Source: Bacteroidales bacterium
GTDB lineage: Bacteria; Bacteroidota; Bacteroidia; Bacteroidales; F082
Direction: 5' to 3'
Assembly: GCA_024710405.1 (NCBI GenBank)
Contig: JANJUV010000017.1
Span: 124,001-188,000, forward strand
DNA: 64,000 nucleotides
A model generated the notes under the pieces. It ran no database searches. It saw only the letters and a list, made by a program, of their open reading frames with translations, and had not been told where the DNA came from. The position numbers and the translations under genes are program-made. Positions within the stretch are counted from its first letter, which is position 1. The number at the start of each line of letters is the position of its first letter. Below, in pieces: positions 52,363-61,580 of the stretch.

Positions 52363-52393
52363 GGCACGGATTACAAATCCGCGCCAGCGGGGG
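52363..52393. repeat. REP-like hairpin, right member of an inverted pair
   Basis: GGCACGGATTACAAATCCGC continuing GCCAGCGGGGG. Its last bases coincide with the first bases (GGGGCG) of T9SS-domain copy 2. About 190 bases without a gene lie between the two hairpins. Confidence 0.75.
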
Positions 52394-52563
52394 CGAATAT
52401 GGACAAGCTGAGTCTTTTTGATCAGCAAGGCCGCGCAGTCAGGGTATGGCATAAACTTCCGCTGAAAACCACAGTTGAACTTGATGGTTTGCCTGCCGGA
52501 CTCTACCATATTGTTGCAGAGGCCGGAACTGATAGGCGCACCGGAAGACTTTCGGTGTATTAA
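52390..52563 (+). pseudogene. Detached T9SS C-terminal domain fragment (copy 2)
   Basis: The frame repeats the last 58 codons of the T9SS gene, with K for R and T for A as the only obvious protein changes (MDKLSLFDQQ, PLKTTVELDG). An ATG at 52333 inside the spacer could start an in-frame peptide of 76 residues but it has no signal peptide, so a functional product is unlikely. The reading frame itself is intact, so the duplication is probably recent. Confidence 0.75.
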
Positions 52564-52572
52564 CCACATACA

Positions 52573-52606
52573 AAAACCCGCAGGCCTGATTGTTGCTGCG
52601 GGTTTT
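52573..52606 (+). terminator. Duplicated terminator after T9SS-domain copy 2
   Basis: Same 11-bp stem as at 52084 (52573-52583 with 52596-52606); the T-run is shorter (TTTTATT). Confidence 0.75.
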
Positions 52607-52662
52607 ATTATTCTACTGTCTGTTAATGTAGTTTAGTAAAGGCTTGCAAGTGCAATTGGCCT

Positions 52663-52670
52663 TACCTTTG
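52663..52670 (+). promoter_or_regulatory. -7 box (TACCTTTG) of tatD-like gene, probably leaderless
   Basis: TACCTTTG ends 6 bases before the ATG at 52677, so transcription would start about at the start codon. It also excludes the upstream in-frame start at 52644. Confidence 0.5.
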
Positions 52671-52676
52671 CACCCC

Positions 52677-53363
52677 ATGAACAGCGACATCCCTTATATA
52701 GACCTGCACACGCATCAGGTTGGCAACAAAGACAGCCAGGTGTGGCAGGTGGTAAATCTGATGGCCGGTGAGCAACCACCTGATGGCGCGCGCTTTCTCA
52801 GTCTTGGCATACATCCCTGGCAACTGCTTCACGAAAAAGACACTGTGTTTGAATACCGGTTCATCAGGCAACTGAACCTTCAGGGCTTGGTGGCGATTGG
52901 CGAAGCCGGACTCGACAGGGCCATCGGGCTTCCGCTGTACGAACAGATTCCGGTGTTTGTGATGCAGGCCAGGCTGGCCGCAGCTTTGGGCCTGCCCCTG
53001 ATCATCCACGCCGTGCGCACCATTCCGGAGCTGATCGAACTCAGAAAAAAAATCCGCGATGCCGGCCCCTGGATCATTCATGGGTTTAACGGCCAGCCCG
53101 AAGCTGCACGGCAACTGCTGCAGCATGGGTTTTATCTCTCGTTCGGCGAAGCCCTGCTGCAAAACAACAGCAAAGCAGCAGCAGCCATCAGGGAGGTGCC
53201 TTCCGACCGATTGTTTTTGGAAACAGATGAAGCCGGGATTCTAATCCCGGAAATCTATTCAGTGGCCGCTACATTGCTCGACATGCATCCTGATTCGCTG
53301 AAGTCAACTATAATGGCAAACTTCAGGAAGTTGTTTCAAAAAGTATTTTTCGATCATGGATAA
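52677..53363 (+). CDS. TatD-family metal-dependent hydrolase
   Basis: 228 residues from the ATG at 52677. Metal-site residues: H11-x-H13 in IDLHTHQV, E in VAIGEAGLD, H in LIIHAVR and IIHGFNG, and D in FLETDEAGI. TatD proteins are Mg2+-dependent 3'-5' DNases or related hydrolases. Compared with classic TatD the first motif lacks the following D (HTHQ), so substrate may differ. It overlaps tcdA by 8 bases. Confidence 0.85.
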   Translation: MNSDIPYIDLHTHQVGNKDSQVWQVVNLMAGEQPPDGARFLSLGIHPWQLLHEKDTVFEYRFIRQLNLQGLVAIGEAGLDRAIGLPLYEQIPVFVMQARLAAALGLPLIIHAVRTIPELIELRKKIRDAGPWIIHGFNGQPEAARQLLQHGFYLSFGEALLQNNSKAAAAIREVPSDRLFLETDEAGILIPEIYSVAATLLDMHPDSLKSTIMANFRKLFQKVFFDHG

Positions 53364-54081
53364 ATCATGGCAAGCACGAACTGAACTGATCATGGGTTCC
53401 GGCAATCTGGAAATACTTTCTGGTGCCCATGTTCTGATTGCCGGGTTGGGAGGCGTCGGCTCCTACGCTGCCGAACAATTAGTCAGGGCCGGCATCGGCG
53501 AACTTACCATTGCAGATGGCGACACAGTGCACAACACCAATCGAAACCGGCAATTACCGGCTCTTGTGAGCACTCTGGGAATCAGGAAAACAGAGGTAAT
53601 GGCAAAGCGTTTGCTGGATATCAATCCTGAATTAAAGCTGCATATCGCCGATCATTACCTTAAAGACCAGACCCTGCTCGACATTCTTGAGCCTGAATAT
53701 GACTTTGTTGTTGACGCCATCGACACCCTTGCGCCCAAGGTTTATCTGCTGTATCATGCACACCGCAAAGGCCTTCCTGTTGTGAGTTCGATGGGCGCCG
53801 GAGGCAAATACGACCCCTTGCAGATCAGGGCGGTCGACATAGATGAAACCACCAACTGCCGGCTTGCCTATTACATCCGCAAGAAACTGCACAAACTGGG
53901 CGTATGGTCAGGCATCACAGCGGTTTATTCGCCCGAGCCGGTTTCGCGTAAAGCAGTGAAAGCTGAAAGTGGCGAGTTCAATAAGCGCTCCACGGTGGGG
54001 ACAGTTTCCTATATGCCGGCCATGTTTGGATGTGTATGCGCTTCGGTGGTCATCCGCAGGATTGCACAACTTGATGTGTAA
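53356..54081 (+). CDS. tcdA: tRNA threonylcarbamoyladenosine dehydratase
   Basis: 241 residues, E1/ThiF-like fold. ATP-binding GLGGVGSYAAE at 30-40, with the DGDTVHNTNRNRQ and IDTLAPKVYLL segments and the GAGGKYDPLQIRA stretch of the TcdA/CsdL group. It cyclises t6A at position 37 of ANN-decoding tRNAs to ct6A. The upstream tatD-like gene overlaps its start, so the two are coupled. Confidence 0.93.
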   Translation: MDKSWQARTELIMGSGNLEILSGAHVLIAGLGGVGSYAAEQLVRAGIGELTIADGDTVHNTNRNRQLPALVSTLGIRKTEVMAKRLLDINPELKLHIADHYLKDQTLLDILEPEYDFVVDAIDTLAPKVYLLYHAHRKGLPVVSSMGAGGKYDPLQIRAVDIDETTNCRLAYYIRKKLHKLGVWSGITAVYSPEPVSRKAVKAESGEFNKRSTVGTVSYMPAMFGCVCASVVIRRIAQLDV

Positions 54082-54100
54082 AAGAACCATTCGTCTGTTT

Positions 54101-54736
54101 TTACTCTTCGTTGCACTGCATCAAACTTTTACTTCGGTCAGCTTCCCTGAGCAACTGCCCTGAAGTCAGGATCAGTCTTTTGCGCATGGGAAGGCCGGCC
54201 GCACGCAGTCTTTTGGCCATCCAGGTGTTGCAGTTGCGAAAAAAATGATACGTCTCGCACGACAGAAAAAACTGCTCGGGATGACCATAATCAATACTGC
54301 TGATGATCTGATTTTCTTCATCACGCAGGAAGCAGCCGGATATTTCCTGAATCAGAAGGGAGTATTTAAATGAAGATATTCTTAAACGAACCATGCTACG
54401 GTTTTTCCCGAAATACTCCTCAGGAGGGCTGTAAAATCCGGCTATACGTATCACTGACTGTGTTGGGAGCAGCACTGCCCTGACAGCGAGTAAAGCCAGG
54501 TCATCACTCGATTGATAAAAAGCCTCATCGCCCCATCCGACATGCACATAACGGTAGTGGTTCCAACGGCTTATTTCAGGCCAATCTTCGGTATTGATGT
54601 CTGACACCTTGAACACCAGCGTGGAATGCCATCCCAACTTAACAAGGTACACCTCATATGAATCCTTGTCCTGGCCATGAGCCGGAAAAACTGCACCAAT
54701 CAGTATGAGTGCCGATAGCAGAGAAAATAGCTTCAT
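54101..54736 (-). CDS. DUF2459-like exported protein
   Basis: 211 residues from the ATG at 54736 (the upstream ATG at 54772 adds residues before the signal). Signal peptide LFSLLSALILIGAVFPAHGQ. The core has KLGWHSTLVF, YVHVGWGDEAFYQ and the C-terminal NCNTWMAKRLRAAGLP, the DUF2459 signature set (W-H, GWGD, NCxxW). A Cys protease-like fold has been suggested for this sort of motif set, but no activity is established. Convergent with tcdA. Confidence 0.75.
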   Translation of the reverse strand: MKLFSLLSALILIGAVFPAHGQDKDSYEVYLVKLGWHSTLVFKVSDINTEDWPEISRWNHYRYVHVGWGDEAFYQSSDDLALLAVRAVLLPTQSVIRIAGFYSPPEEYFGKNRSMVRLRISSFKYSLLIQEISGCFLRDEENQIISSIDYGHPEQFFLSCETYHFFRNCNTWMAKRLRAAGLPMRKRLILTSGQLLREADRSKSLMQCNEE

Positions 54737-54967
54737 CGAAGTGATGCAAGTTAGCTCCTGATTCAACAACATGCCCTTATGTGTATCAGTTTTTTATTAT
54801 TCGCAAAAATAATTTGTACGCGTGTATCCATTATCGGCAACAGTCCTTATTATTCTTTAATCCTCAGATTCAGCTGAGAAAGCTGATCGCCGCTTTGACT
54901 CACAGGCCTGAATCATAAAAATCATCTATTGGTTTAAAAAGCCGTAATTTGCACCAAAATCTAAACT

Positions 54968-56161
54968 ATGGCAACATATCCTGTTGTTCGGTTGAGGCAG
55001 GGAAAAGAAGCTGCTCCTGAGCGTTTTCATCCCTGGGTATTTTCGGGGGCTGTTGCTTCAGTTGCGGCCGGGCTGGAGCCCGGAGCATTGGTGTGTGTGC
55101 AGGCACACAGCGGAAAGAAACTGGGAACCGCGTTCTTTGAAGACGGCTCCATTACCCTGAAAATGATCTCTTTCGATAGCTCTGAACAGGTTGACTCCGT
55201 TTTCTGGAAGCGCAGAATTTTGGATGCATGGCACTTACGTGAGCAGCTTGGACTTACGGAATCAGCGCAGACAAATATGTTCAGGCTTGTGCATTCGGAA
55301 GGTGACCGCCTACCCGGCCTGATCGTGGATGTTTATGGCCACACTGCTGTTATGCAGGCTCATACGGCGGGTATGGCTGCTTTGACCGACGAAATAACAG
55401 CAGCGCTCATGGAATTGCCCGGCGACAGAATAAAAGCGGTGTATAACAAAAGCGACCTGGTATTGTCGAAAACAGTGGCGGCAAATAAGGCTGACGGCTA
55501 TCTGGCCGGAGAAAGAATCGAAGAATACTGCCTTGAACATGGGCTAAAATATTCAGTAGATTGGGAAAAGGGCCAGAAAACAGGTTTTTTCATCGATCAG
55601 CGTGAAAACCGGCACCTGCTGGGAACATTGAGCAAAGGAAAAAGAGTACTCAACACCTTCAGCTACAGCGGAGGTTTCTCCGTTTCAGCCATGCATGGCG
55701 GGGCAAGCCATGTGGTTTCGGTCGACAGTTCGAAGCAGGCTATTGCATTATGTGATCAAAATATAGCGCTTAACGGTTTTACTGATGGACGACATGAATC
55801 CTTTGTGGTGGACGCCAAAAAATATCTTGTTGACATGGAGGACAATAGCTTTGATATCATTGTGCTTGATCCGCCTGCCTTTGCAAAAAACCAGCACAAC
55901 CGCAGTAAGGGGCTCGAAGGCTACAGGTATATCAATTATCTGGCTTTGAAGAAATTGTCGGAGAACGGTTTGTTATTCACTTTCAGTTGTTCGCAGGCAG
56001 TTGATCATGCCTCGTTCAGGGGAGCAGTTCAGTCGGCTGCCATTGAAGCCCGGCGCAACATCCGTATCGTTCAACAGCCTGTTCAGCCGCCCGATCATCC
56101 GGTAAACATATTCCACCCCGAAGGATTCTATCTGAAAGGACTGGTACTCGCGGTTGACTGA
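54968..56161 (+). CDS. RlmI-like class I SAM-dependent rRNA methyltransferase
   Basis: 397 residues. An N-terminal PUA domain (about 1-75, HPWVFSGAVASV) precedes the EEHEA-like middle (LIVDVYGHTAVMQAHTAGM) and a Rossmann methyltransferase domain from about 200 with KTGFFIDQRENR, VLNTFSYSGGFSVSAMHGGA (SAM loop) and LDPPAFAKN (motif IV). Family members make m5C in 23S rRNA (C1962 in E. coli). Its target is inferred only. Confidence 0.9.
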   Translation: MATYPVVRLRQGKEAAPERFHPWVFSGAVASVAAGLEPGALVCVQAHSGKKLGTAFFEDGSITLKMISFDSSEQVDSVFWKRRILDAWHLREQLGLTESAQTNMFRLVHSEGDRLPGLIVDVYGHTAVMQAHTAGMAALTDEITAALMELPGDRIKAVYNKSDLVLSKTVAANKADGYLAGERIEEYCLEHGLKYSVDWEKGQKTGFFIDQRENRHLLGTLSKGKRVLNTFSYSGGFSVSAMHGGASHVVSVDSSKQAIALCDQNIALNGFTDGRHESFVVDAKKYLVDMEDNSFDIIVLDPPAFAKNQHNRSKGLEGYRYINYLALKKLSENGLLFTFSCSQAVDHASFRGAVQSAAIEARRNIRIVQQPVQPPDHPVNIFHPEGFYLKGLVLAVD

Positions 56162-56166
56162 AAAAA

Positions 56167-56673
56167 CTACAAATCCCGTGGCGGGTTGTTCAGAATCTTA
56201 TGAATAATGGCTGAAGTTGAGTAACCTTCAACCAGTTCAATGGTTTCTACAGTACCGCCTTTGGCTGTTACTATATCGTATCCCACTACCTCTTCGGCCT
56301 TGTAGTCCTTGCCTTTGACCAGCACATCGGGTTGAATGGTTTTGATTAGCTCATAGGGAGTTGGCTCGTCGAACAAAACAACAATGGTAACGAAATGCAG
56401 TGAAGCCAGCAACATAGCCCGTGCGTTTTCGTCAAGTATGGGTCGTGACGGCCCTTTCAGGCGGCTCACGGAAGCATCTGTATTCAGGCCGACCACAAGC
56501 ACATCGCCCAGGTCTGCGGCTTTGGAAAGGTAATCCACATGCCCCAGATGCAAAATATCGAAACAGCCATTGGTAAACACAATTCTTTTCCCCATGAACC
56601 GCCAGAGGGCAAGCACAGACCTTAGTTTTTCGGGGTCTGCGATTTTATTGGCTGTGACTTCAGATTTATTCAT
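56167..56673 (-). CDS. rfaE2: D-glycero-beta-D-manno-heptose 1-phosphate adenylyltransferase
   Basis: 168 residues from the ATG at 56673, which overlaps the end of the previous gene (ATGAATAA); the frame could start at 56697. Nucleotidyltransferase motifs: FTNGCFDILHLGHVDYL (HxGH) and the KGKDY region near the C-terminus (VLVKGKDYKAEEV). It activates heptose-1-phosphate with ATP for LPS core synthesis. It is the stand-alone adenylyltransferase form with no kinase domain fused. Confidence 0.9.
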   Translation of the reverse strand: MNKSEVTANKIADPEKLRSVLALWRFMGKRIVFTNGCFDILHLGHVDYLSKAADLGDVLVVGLNTDASVSRLKGPSRPILDENARAMLLASLHFVTIVVLFDEPTPYELIKTIQPDVLVKGKDYKAEEVVGYDIVTAKGGTVETIELVEGYSTSAIIHKILNNPPRDL

Positions 56674-57679
56674 TGAGCGGTTTTTTGTGATCGGCAAAAA
56701 ACATGATAAAATAAAACAAACCTCCTGTGATGATGTGCAGCAAAGTTTGTCCGGCGTGTGTCAGAGCTACGAATGAGCCGGCAGCCGTGCCGGGTATGGA
56801 GTACAATTCGACCAGAACAGCTTTTCCGATGAAATGATAGGCACCGATGCCTCCCGGGACAGGAGCCACAACACCCAGACTACCTATGGCCATCAGCGTG
56901 ATGGCTTCAAGCAGGCCAAGGTGGCTGGTTTCGTCGAGCATCATAAAGGGTGCCCAAAGCATCAGGCCATACAACAACCAGATCAGCACTGTGTAGAAGA
57001 TAAACAAGCCTTTACGCTTCACTTTCTGTATGGTGCGAATGCCTTCGAGCAGGCCATGGATGAGCTCAACCGTTTTGCTGTAACCGGGCATCCTCCGGAA
57101 ACGGTTGCGGAAATACACAAACAACCATGTCAGCAATGCAGCGAGCAGCAATCCTGAACCGGCTAGCAAACCCAGGGCAAAAGAGTTTGCTCCTACGCTT
57201 TCGAAAAAAGGGTTCAGCATGCGTGTGACAAAATCGCCCAGCAACTGCCACTGAAAAAACAAAACGGAAAAAAGTATGATGGCCAGCACCACCAGGTCGA
57301 TAAAACGTTCAGAAATAACAGAGCCGAACAGGGCGTTAAACGGAATTTTCTCTTTGCGCGAAAGCACCCCGCAGCGCATAAACTCACCCATTCGCGGCAC
57401 AGCAGTGTTGGCCATATAACCGATCATTACGGCATAAAATGTAGTGGAAATGCGGGTTTTATAACCCATACTGCCGATGAGCAGGTTCCAGCGCATAGCC
57501 CTGAGCAGGTGGGCCATAAACACAAAAAAAAGTGCCAGAAACATCCATGAATAATGTGCATTGAGGATGTCGTTCCAGATTTCGTTGAGGCTCAGGTTCC
57601 TGAAACTTAACCACAACAGGAAAACCCCCAGCAACAAAAAAAGCAGATATTTAACGGTCTGAACGATCAGTCGTTTCAA
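56666..57679 (-). CDS. Flippase-like (LPG synthase TM region/UPF0104) membrane protein
   Basis: 337 residues, about eight membrane helices. Family segments: [40 protein letters not shown], and [20 protein letters not shown] near the C-terminus. These proteins share the membrane domain of lysylphosphatidylglycerol synthase without its catalytic part. A lipid-flipping role is inferred by analogy. It is coupled to panD (ATGA overlap) and to rfaE2. Confidence 0.85.
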   Translation of the reverse strand: MKRLIVQTVKYLLFLLLGVFLLWLSFRNLSLNEIWNDILNAHYSWMFLALFFVFMAHLLRAMRWNLLIGSMGYKTRISTTFYAVMIGYMANTAVPRMGEFMRCGVLSRKEKIPFNALFGSVISERFIDLVVLAIILFSVLFFQWQLLGDFVTRMLNPFFESVGANSFALGLLAGSGLLLAALLTWLFVYFRNRFRRMPGYSKTVELIHGLLEGIRTIQKVKRKGLFIFYTVLIWLLYGLMLWAPFMMLDETSHLGLLEAITLMAIGSLGVVAPVPGGIGAYHFIGKAVLVELYSIPGTAAGSFVALTHAGQTLLHIITGGLFYFIMFFADHKKPLNE

Positions 57680-58032
57680 GGGGTAGTGTTGATTTTGTTG
57701 CGGCTGTCCGGAAAAATAATGGAGGGTTTGAAGGTTTTGGCTGTTTCAAAATCCATGCTTGCGTAGGAAACAATGATAACATGATCACCTATAGCCACTT
57801 TTCGGGCAGCTGCACCATTCAAAGAGATCAGTCCGCTTCCGCGCTGACCTTTAATGACATAGGTGTCGAGCCGCTCGCCGTTGTTGATGTTGTAAATGCT
57901 CACCTTTTCATTTTCGATCAGGTTGGCACCATCCATCAGGTCTTCATCAATGGCTATGCTTCCGATATAATTCAGATCGGCCTGTGTGATGGTTGCCCGG
58001 TGGATTTTTGATTTCAGAACTTCGATATTCAT
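57676..58032 (-). CDS. panD: Aspartate 1-decarboxylase (pyruvoyl enzyme)
   Basis: 118 residues. It makes beta-alanine for pantothenate. The self-cleavage site G24-S25 (YIGSIAI) generates the pyruvoyl group; K9, R54 and Y58 of the active site are at their standard positions. It follows panC in the operon and overlaps the flippase-like gene by 4 bases. Confidence 0.96.
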   Translation of the reverse strand: MNIEVLKSKIHRATITQADLNYIGSIAIDEDLMDGANLIENEKVSIYNINNGERLDTYVIKGQRGSGLISLNGAAARKVAIGDHVIIVSYASMDFETAKTFKPSIIFPDSRNKINTTP

Positions 58033-58090
58033 GATCGTTGTTTGGGTCTGTATATCAGTTCAAAAGACGCTTTAAGGGGTGGCAAAAATA

Positions 58091-58927
58091 CTAAAATATC
58101 CGAACATTGTCGATTAATCTCACATTTCCGAGAAAAACAGCTGCAAAAACAAGTGCCCCTGAGGCATCGGCCCAGCGGCTGACGGGCTGAAGATAAGTGT
58201 CGTCGGCAATCTCAATGTAGTCGATACGGAACAGCGGTTCGTTGTGCAATTCTTTCACAATGGAATTCTTCATAGAAGATGGCGTTAGCGTTTCCTTATG
58301 TCGCGCATAAGTTTGCAACGCCTGATAGATTTTTGGTGCCACGGCTCTTTCGTTGTCTGTCAGGCGCATATTGCGCGAACTCATAGCCAGTCCGTCCGGT
58401 TCGCGGACAGTGTCACAACCAACAATCTGAACAGACAGGGAAAGCTTTCGCACCAATTCACGGATGACAGCCAGCTGCTGAAAATCCTTTTCACCGAAAT
58501 AGGCTTTTTGCGGCTCAATGATCTCGAACAATTTGCGCACCACAATGCCCACACCATTGAAATGTCCGGGTCGGGCAGCGCCCTCCATTACCTTCTCGAT
58601 CGGACCAAAATCGTACACTGTTGACTCGGGTTGCGGATACATCTCTGACACATCTGGCATAAAGAGAACATCACAGCCAACGGACCGCAGCATATTAGCA
58701 TCAAGTTCGGGCATTCTGGGATATTTTTCCAGATCCTCAGGATTATTGAACTGAATGGGATTTACAAATATACTGACTGCCACCAGTTCATTCTCCTGAC
58801 GTGCCTTCCTGACCAAATCCAGATGGCCTTGATGAAGGGCACCCATAGTTGGCACAAATCCAAGCGATTTGCCTTTCTGGCTGCACAGGAACTCCCTGGT
58901 CTCATTTATTGTTTTAAAAATCAGCAT
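58091..58927 (-). CDS. panC: Pantothenate synthetase
   Basis: 278 residues. It joins pantoate and beta-alanine with ATP. HIGH-type motif H32-x-x-H35 in PTMGALHQGHLDLV, FVNPIQFNNPEDLEKYPR, YFGEKDFQQLAVIRELV and GLAMSSRN are all intact. panD follows after 58 bases, giving both last steps of pantothenate synthesis in one operon. Confidence 0.97.
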   Translation of the reverse strand: MLIFKTINETREFLCSQKGKSLGFVPTMGALHQGHLDLVRKARQENELVAVSIFVNPIQFNNPEDLEKYPRMPELDANMLRSVGCDVLFMPDVSEMYPQPESTVYDFGPIEKVMEGAARPGHFNGVGIVVRKLFEIIEPQKAYFGEKDFQQLAVIRELVRKLSLSVQIVGCDTVREPDGLAMSSRNMRLTDNERAVAPKIYQALQTYARHKETLTPSSMKNSIVKELHNEPLFRIDYIEIADDTYLQPVSRWADASGALVFAAVFLGNVRLIDNVRIF

Positions 58928-58959
58928 ATTTCCTCTGCTTGTTTTTTATAAACAAGTCA

Positions 58960-59487
58960 TTAACGCAATATTTTTAAAATATCTTTCTCCAGTTTCTTAC
59001 GTGGACTTTCGATGATCCTTCCGATTTCAATGCCATCCCTGTAAAAGATAAAGGTTGGAACGCGTTCAATGGCGAAGGGCCCCATGTCAATCACCATTGC
59101 TTCTTTGCGCGTGTCGAGGGCAATCATTTTAATTTTTTCTGACGGAAATGCAAGCGCATCCATAATCTTCATGAATCGGGGCACCTGAATCTTCGAATCA
59201 ATGCACCATGTGCCTAAAACGATGGTAACACTTACATTCTCGATCCTGGAAGATATCTTCTTCACAAGTTTGTCCGAAACATTATACAACTCATACTGGC
59301 TGTTGTAGTAATGCGAAAACTCACCCTTAGTCAATCCGTTTCTATCAGCATAACCAATAAGTATCTGCTGTTCGGTCTGCGGATCATTAATCACTTTGTT
59401 CACGCTTTGTGCCAACAGGCCATCAGCAGTAAACAGCAGAACACAGGCAAAAACAATCAATATACTTCTCATAATATTTTGCTTCAA
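58960..59487 (-). CDS. Exported thioredoxin-like protein lacking a CxxC site
   Basis: 175 residues with a signal peptide (ILIVFACVLLFTADGLLAQ); an internal ATG at 59472 is an alternative start. A thioredoxin fold is recognisable: GTWCIDSKIQVPRF at the active-site position and the cis-Pro in VERVPTFIFY-like ERVPTFIFY. The motif is W-C-I-D-S, so the second Cys is replaced by Ser; a simple dithiol exchange is not possible. It is 32 bases upstream of panC and may lead that operon. Confidence 0.8.
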   Translation of the reverse strand: MKQNIMRSILIVFACVLLFTADGLLAQSVNKVINDPQTEQQILIGYADRNGLTKGEFSHYYNSQYELYNVSDKLVKKISSRIENVSVTIVLGTWCIDSKIQVPRFMKIMDALAFPSEKIKMIALDTRKEAMVIDMGPFAIERVPTFIFYRDGIEIGRIIESPRKKLEKDILKILR

Positions 59488-59682
59488 TGATTAAATTGTT
59501 GTGAGGGCAAAGGTAGTTCAAGAGGCAATACTACTGCAAGCAATTTGTCGAAATTGTCACATCAGCTGTTGCAAAGTCATTTCGTCAGTATGATAATACC
59601 ACTCTTTTGCATGTATTATTCATTCCCACTGGATTTGGAAAAATTCATCCGGTCATGTCATTACCTGCACAACTAACTTGTT

Positions 59683-59690
59683 TACATTTG
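59683..59690 (+). promoter_or_regulatory. Bacteroidota -7 box (TACATTTG)
   Basis: TACATTTG lies 23 bases before the ATG at 59714, opposite in direction to the panCD operon. Confidence 0.45.
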
Positions 59691-59713
59691 CATATAAATG
59701 CAGTGAGACGTAA

Positions 59714-60031
59714 ATGACCGCAAATCTTCAGCCTCTGGATCCTTCGGCAATCGGCAAGTCGGACTTTGTCGACAAAGAAAAACTTCACGAACAAATCCGA
59801 TTGTTTGTAAAGGATTTGCTGATCCACGATTTCGAGAAGCTCTGTTCCCTTATGTACAGGCATGATGTACGCGAATCAACCTTTTCGGAAGCACTTTCAT
59901 TGCCTGATGACGACAAAAGGGCATCCATGATCGCTACATTGGTTATTGAACGTGAACTGAAAAAGATGGAAACACGGCAGGCCTATAAGCAGGAGAAGCA
60001 AAAAAGACTCAATAACGACACCCAGCAATGA
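59714..60031 (+). CDS. Small conserved-looking helical protein
   Basis: 105 residues, no signal peptide. Predicted all-helical: [32 protein letters not shown], then [29 protein letters not shown] and a charged tail. The layout suggests a small helical bundle; the family was not recognised. Its last codons overlap the zupT start by 4 bases (ATGA), so coupling to a zinc transporter is likely. Confidence 0.65.
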   Translation: MTANLQPLDPSAIGKSDFVDKEKLHEQIRLFVKDLLIHDFEKLCSLMYRHDVRESTFSEALSLPDDDKRASMIATLVIERELKKMETRQAYKQEKQKRLNNDTQQ

Positions 60032-60834
60032 TGATGCACGAGAACCTGCTGCTTGCCTTCGGGCTCACCCTCTTCGCCGGGCTTTCAACAGGCATCGGAA
60101 GCGGAATCGCTCTGGTAACCACACGCACCAATAAAAAGTTTCTTTCGGTGGCACTGGGTTTCTCAGCAGGAGTAATGATTTATGTTTCCTTTGTTGAGAT
60201 TTTATCCAAAGCAAGAATCGAACTCACACAAGAATTGGGGATGGTTTCGGGGAGCTGGTTAACTGCCGCGGCATTTTTCGGAGGCATTGTGTTCATTGGC
60301 CTCATCGACAAGCTCATCCCTAATGTTGAAAACCCTCATGAAATCAAGAGGGTAGAAGACATGGACGACAAGTATAAAAACAACCGGCTGAAACGTCTCG
60401 GTTTGTTTACGGCACTAGCCATCGGCATCCATAACTTTCCGGAGGGGCTTGCCACGTTCACTGCTGCCATTGAAGACCCTGCGCTGGGCATCGCTATTGC
60501 TGTGGCCATTGCCATTCACAACATACCCGAAGGCATTGCTGTTTCCGTTCCGATTTATTTTGCCACAGGTAGCCGCAAAAAAGCATTCTGGCTTTCTTTC
60601 AGCAGCGGTCTGGCCGAGCCGGTAGGTGCAATGGTGGGTTTTCTGCTGCTGATGCCTTTCATGAGCCCACTCATGTTCGGACTGCTGTTTGCATTGGTTG
60701 CCGGCATCATGGTTTTCATTTCTCTTGATGAGTTGTTGCCTGCTGCCAAGGAATATGGCGAGCATCATTTATCCATATACGGACTCATCGGGGGTATGGC
60801 CGTGATGGCCATCAGTCTGCTGCTTTTTATCTGA
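60028..60834 (+). CDS. zupT: ZIP-family metal transporter, ZupT-like
   Basis: 268 residues with eight membrane helices. The metal path is seen in [10 protein letters not shown] (helix 4) and [10 protein letters not shown] (helix 5), each with H-N-x-P-E-G. It imports Zn2+ and possibly Fe2+ and Mn2+. A cytosolic loop between helices 3 and 4 (about 95-125) is charged. Convergent with the response-regulator gene. Confidence 0.93.
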   Translation: MMMHENLLLAFGLTLFAGLSTGIGSGIALVTTRTNKKFLSVALGFSAGVMIYVSFVEILSKARIELTQELGMVSGSWLTAAAFFGGIVFIGLIDKLIPNVENPHEIKRVEDMDDKYKNNRLKRLGLFTALAIGIHNFPEGLATFTAAIEDPALGIAIAVAIAIHNIPEGIAVSVPIYFATGSRKKAFWLSFSSGLAEPVGAMVGFLLLMPFMSPLMFGLLFALVAGIMVFISLDELLPAAKEYGEHHLSIYGLIGGMAVMAISLLLFI

Positions 60835-60843
60835 CCATTGTTT

Positions 60844-61569
60844 TCAGGCATTTAATGCCCTCAGGAAATCGTCTTTCCTGCGGCGGCTGACTTCAATCTG
60901 CGAGCCGTCTTCCATAGTAACCGTGCCCCCCTCGCCTCTTTTATATTTCCTGATATACTGCAGGTTAATCAAATGCGATTTATGCACCCTGAAAAAACCA
61001 AGAGGCTCAAGCAATTCTTCATACTCTTTTAAAGTGCGGGAAACCAGAATACGTTCACCGGAATGCAGAAAAAAGAAGGTGTAATTGTTATCGGATTCGC
61101 ATCGGAGAATTTCCTGAATCTTCACAAAGATAATCTCGTCCGATGAGGGCAGGGCAATCTTTTCTACGCCAGACCTGTTGCCCAGCAGCACCTTCAATCG
61201 CGCAGGCTGATTGTTTCCCGAGCTGAGAATTTTCTCCATAGCCTGAGTAAGGTCGGCGGGCGAAAGTGGCTTGAGCAAATAATCTATTGCGCTGAATTTA
61301 AAGGCATTGATTGCGAAATGATCATAGGCTGATACAAAAATAACCCTGAAATTGATCTCATTCATTCCGGCCAGCAAGTCGAATCCGGTTCCATCAGTTA
61401 ACTGAACATCCAAAAAAACGAGATCAGGATGAATCTGGTTGATTAATTGTTTTGCTCCGGCAACCCCTGTAGCTTCACCAACAATTTCAACTTCGTGGTA
61501 GGGTTTCAATAAGGTGGCCAGACTTTGCCTGGCTATATCTTCATCGTCAACGATAAGTGTTCGGATCAT
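60844..61569 (-). CDS. LytTR-family response regulator
   Basis: 241 residues. Receiver domain at 1-120 with acidic D8-D9, phosphoacceptor D54 (LVFLDVQLTDG) and the conserved Lys in DYLLKPLSP. The LytTR DNA-binding domain is at about 145-238 (IFVKIQEILRCESDNNYT, FFRVHKSHLINLQYI). It is 11 bases downstream of its partner kinase gene. Target genes are unknown; the upstream divergent secreted protein is a candidate only by position. Confidence 0.93.
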   Translation of the reverse strand: MIRTLIVDDEDIARQSLATLLKPYHEVEIVGEATGVAGAKQLINQIHPDLVFLDVQLTDGTGFDLLAGMNEINFRVIFVSAYDHFAINAFKFSAIDYLLKPLSPADLTQAMEKILSSGNNQPARLKVLLGNRSGVEKIALPSSDEIIFVKIQEILRCESDNNYTFFFLHSGERILVSRTLKEYEELLEPLGFFRVHKSHLINLQYIRKYKRGEGGTVTMEDGSQIEVSRRRKDDFLRALNA

Positions 61570-61580
61570 TATTCGGCCAT

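Noticed and set aside
52141-52393. Complete insertion sequence bounded by inverted repeats
   Set aside because: The inverted ends are hairpin-forming REP sequences and the ~190-base interior encodes no transposase, so this is not an autonomous IS.
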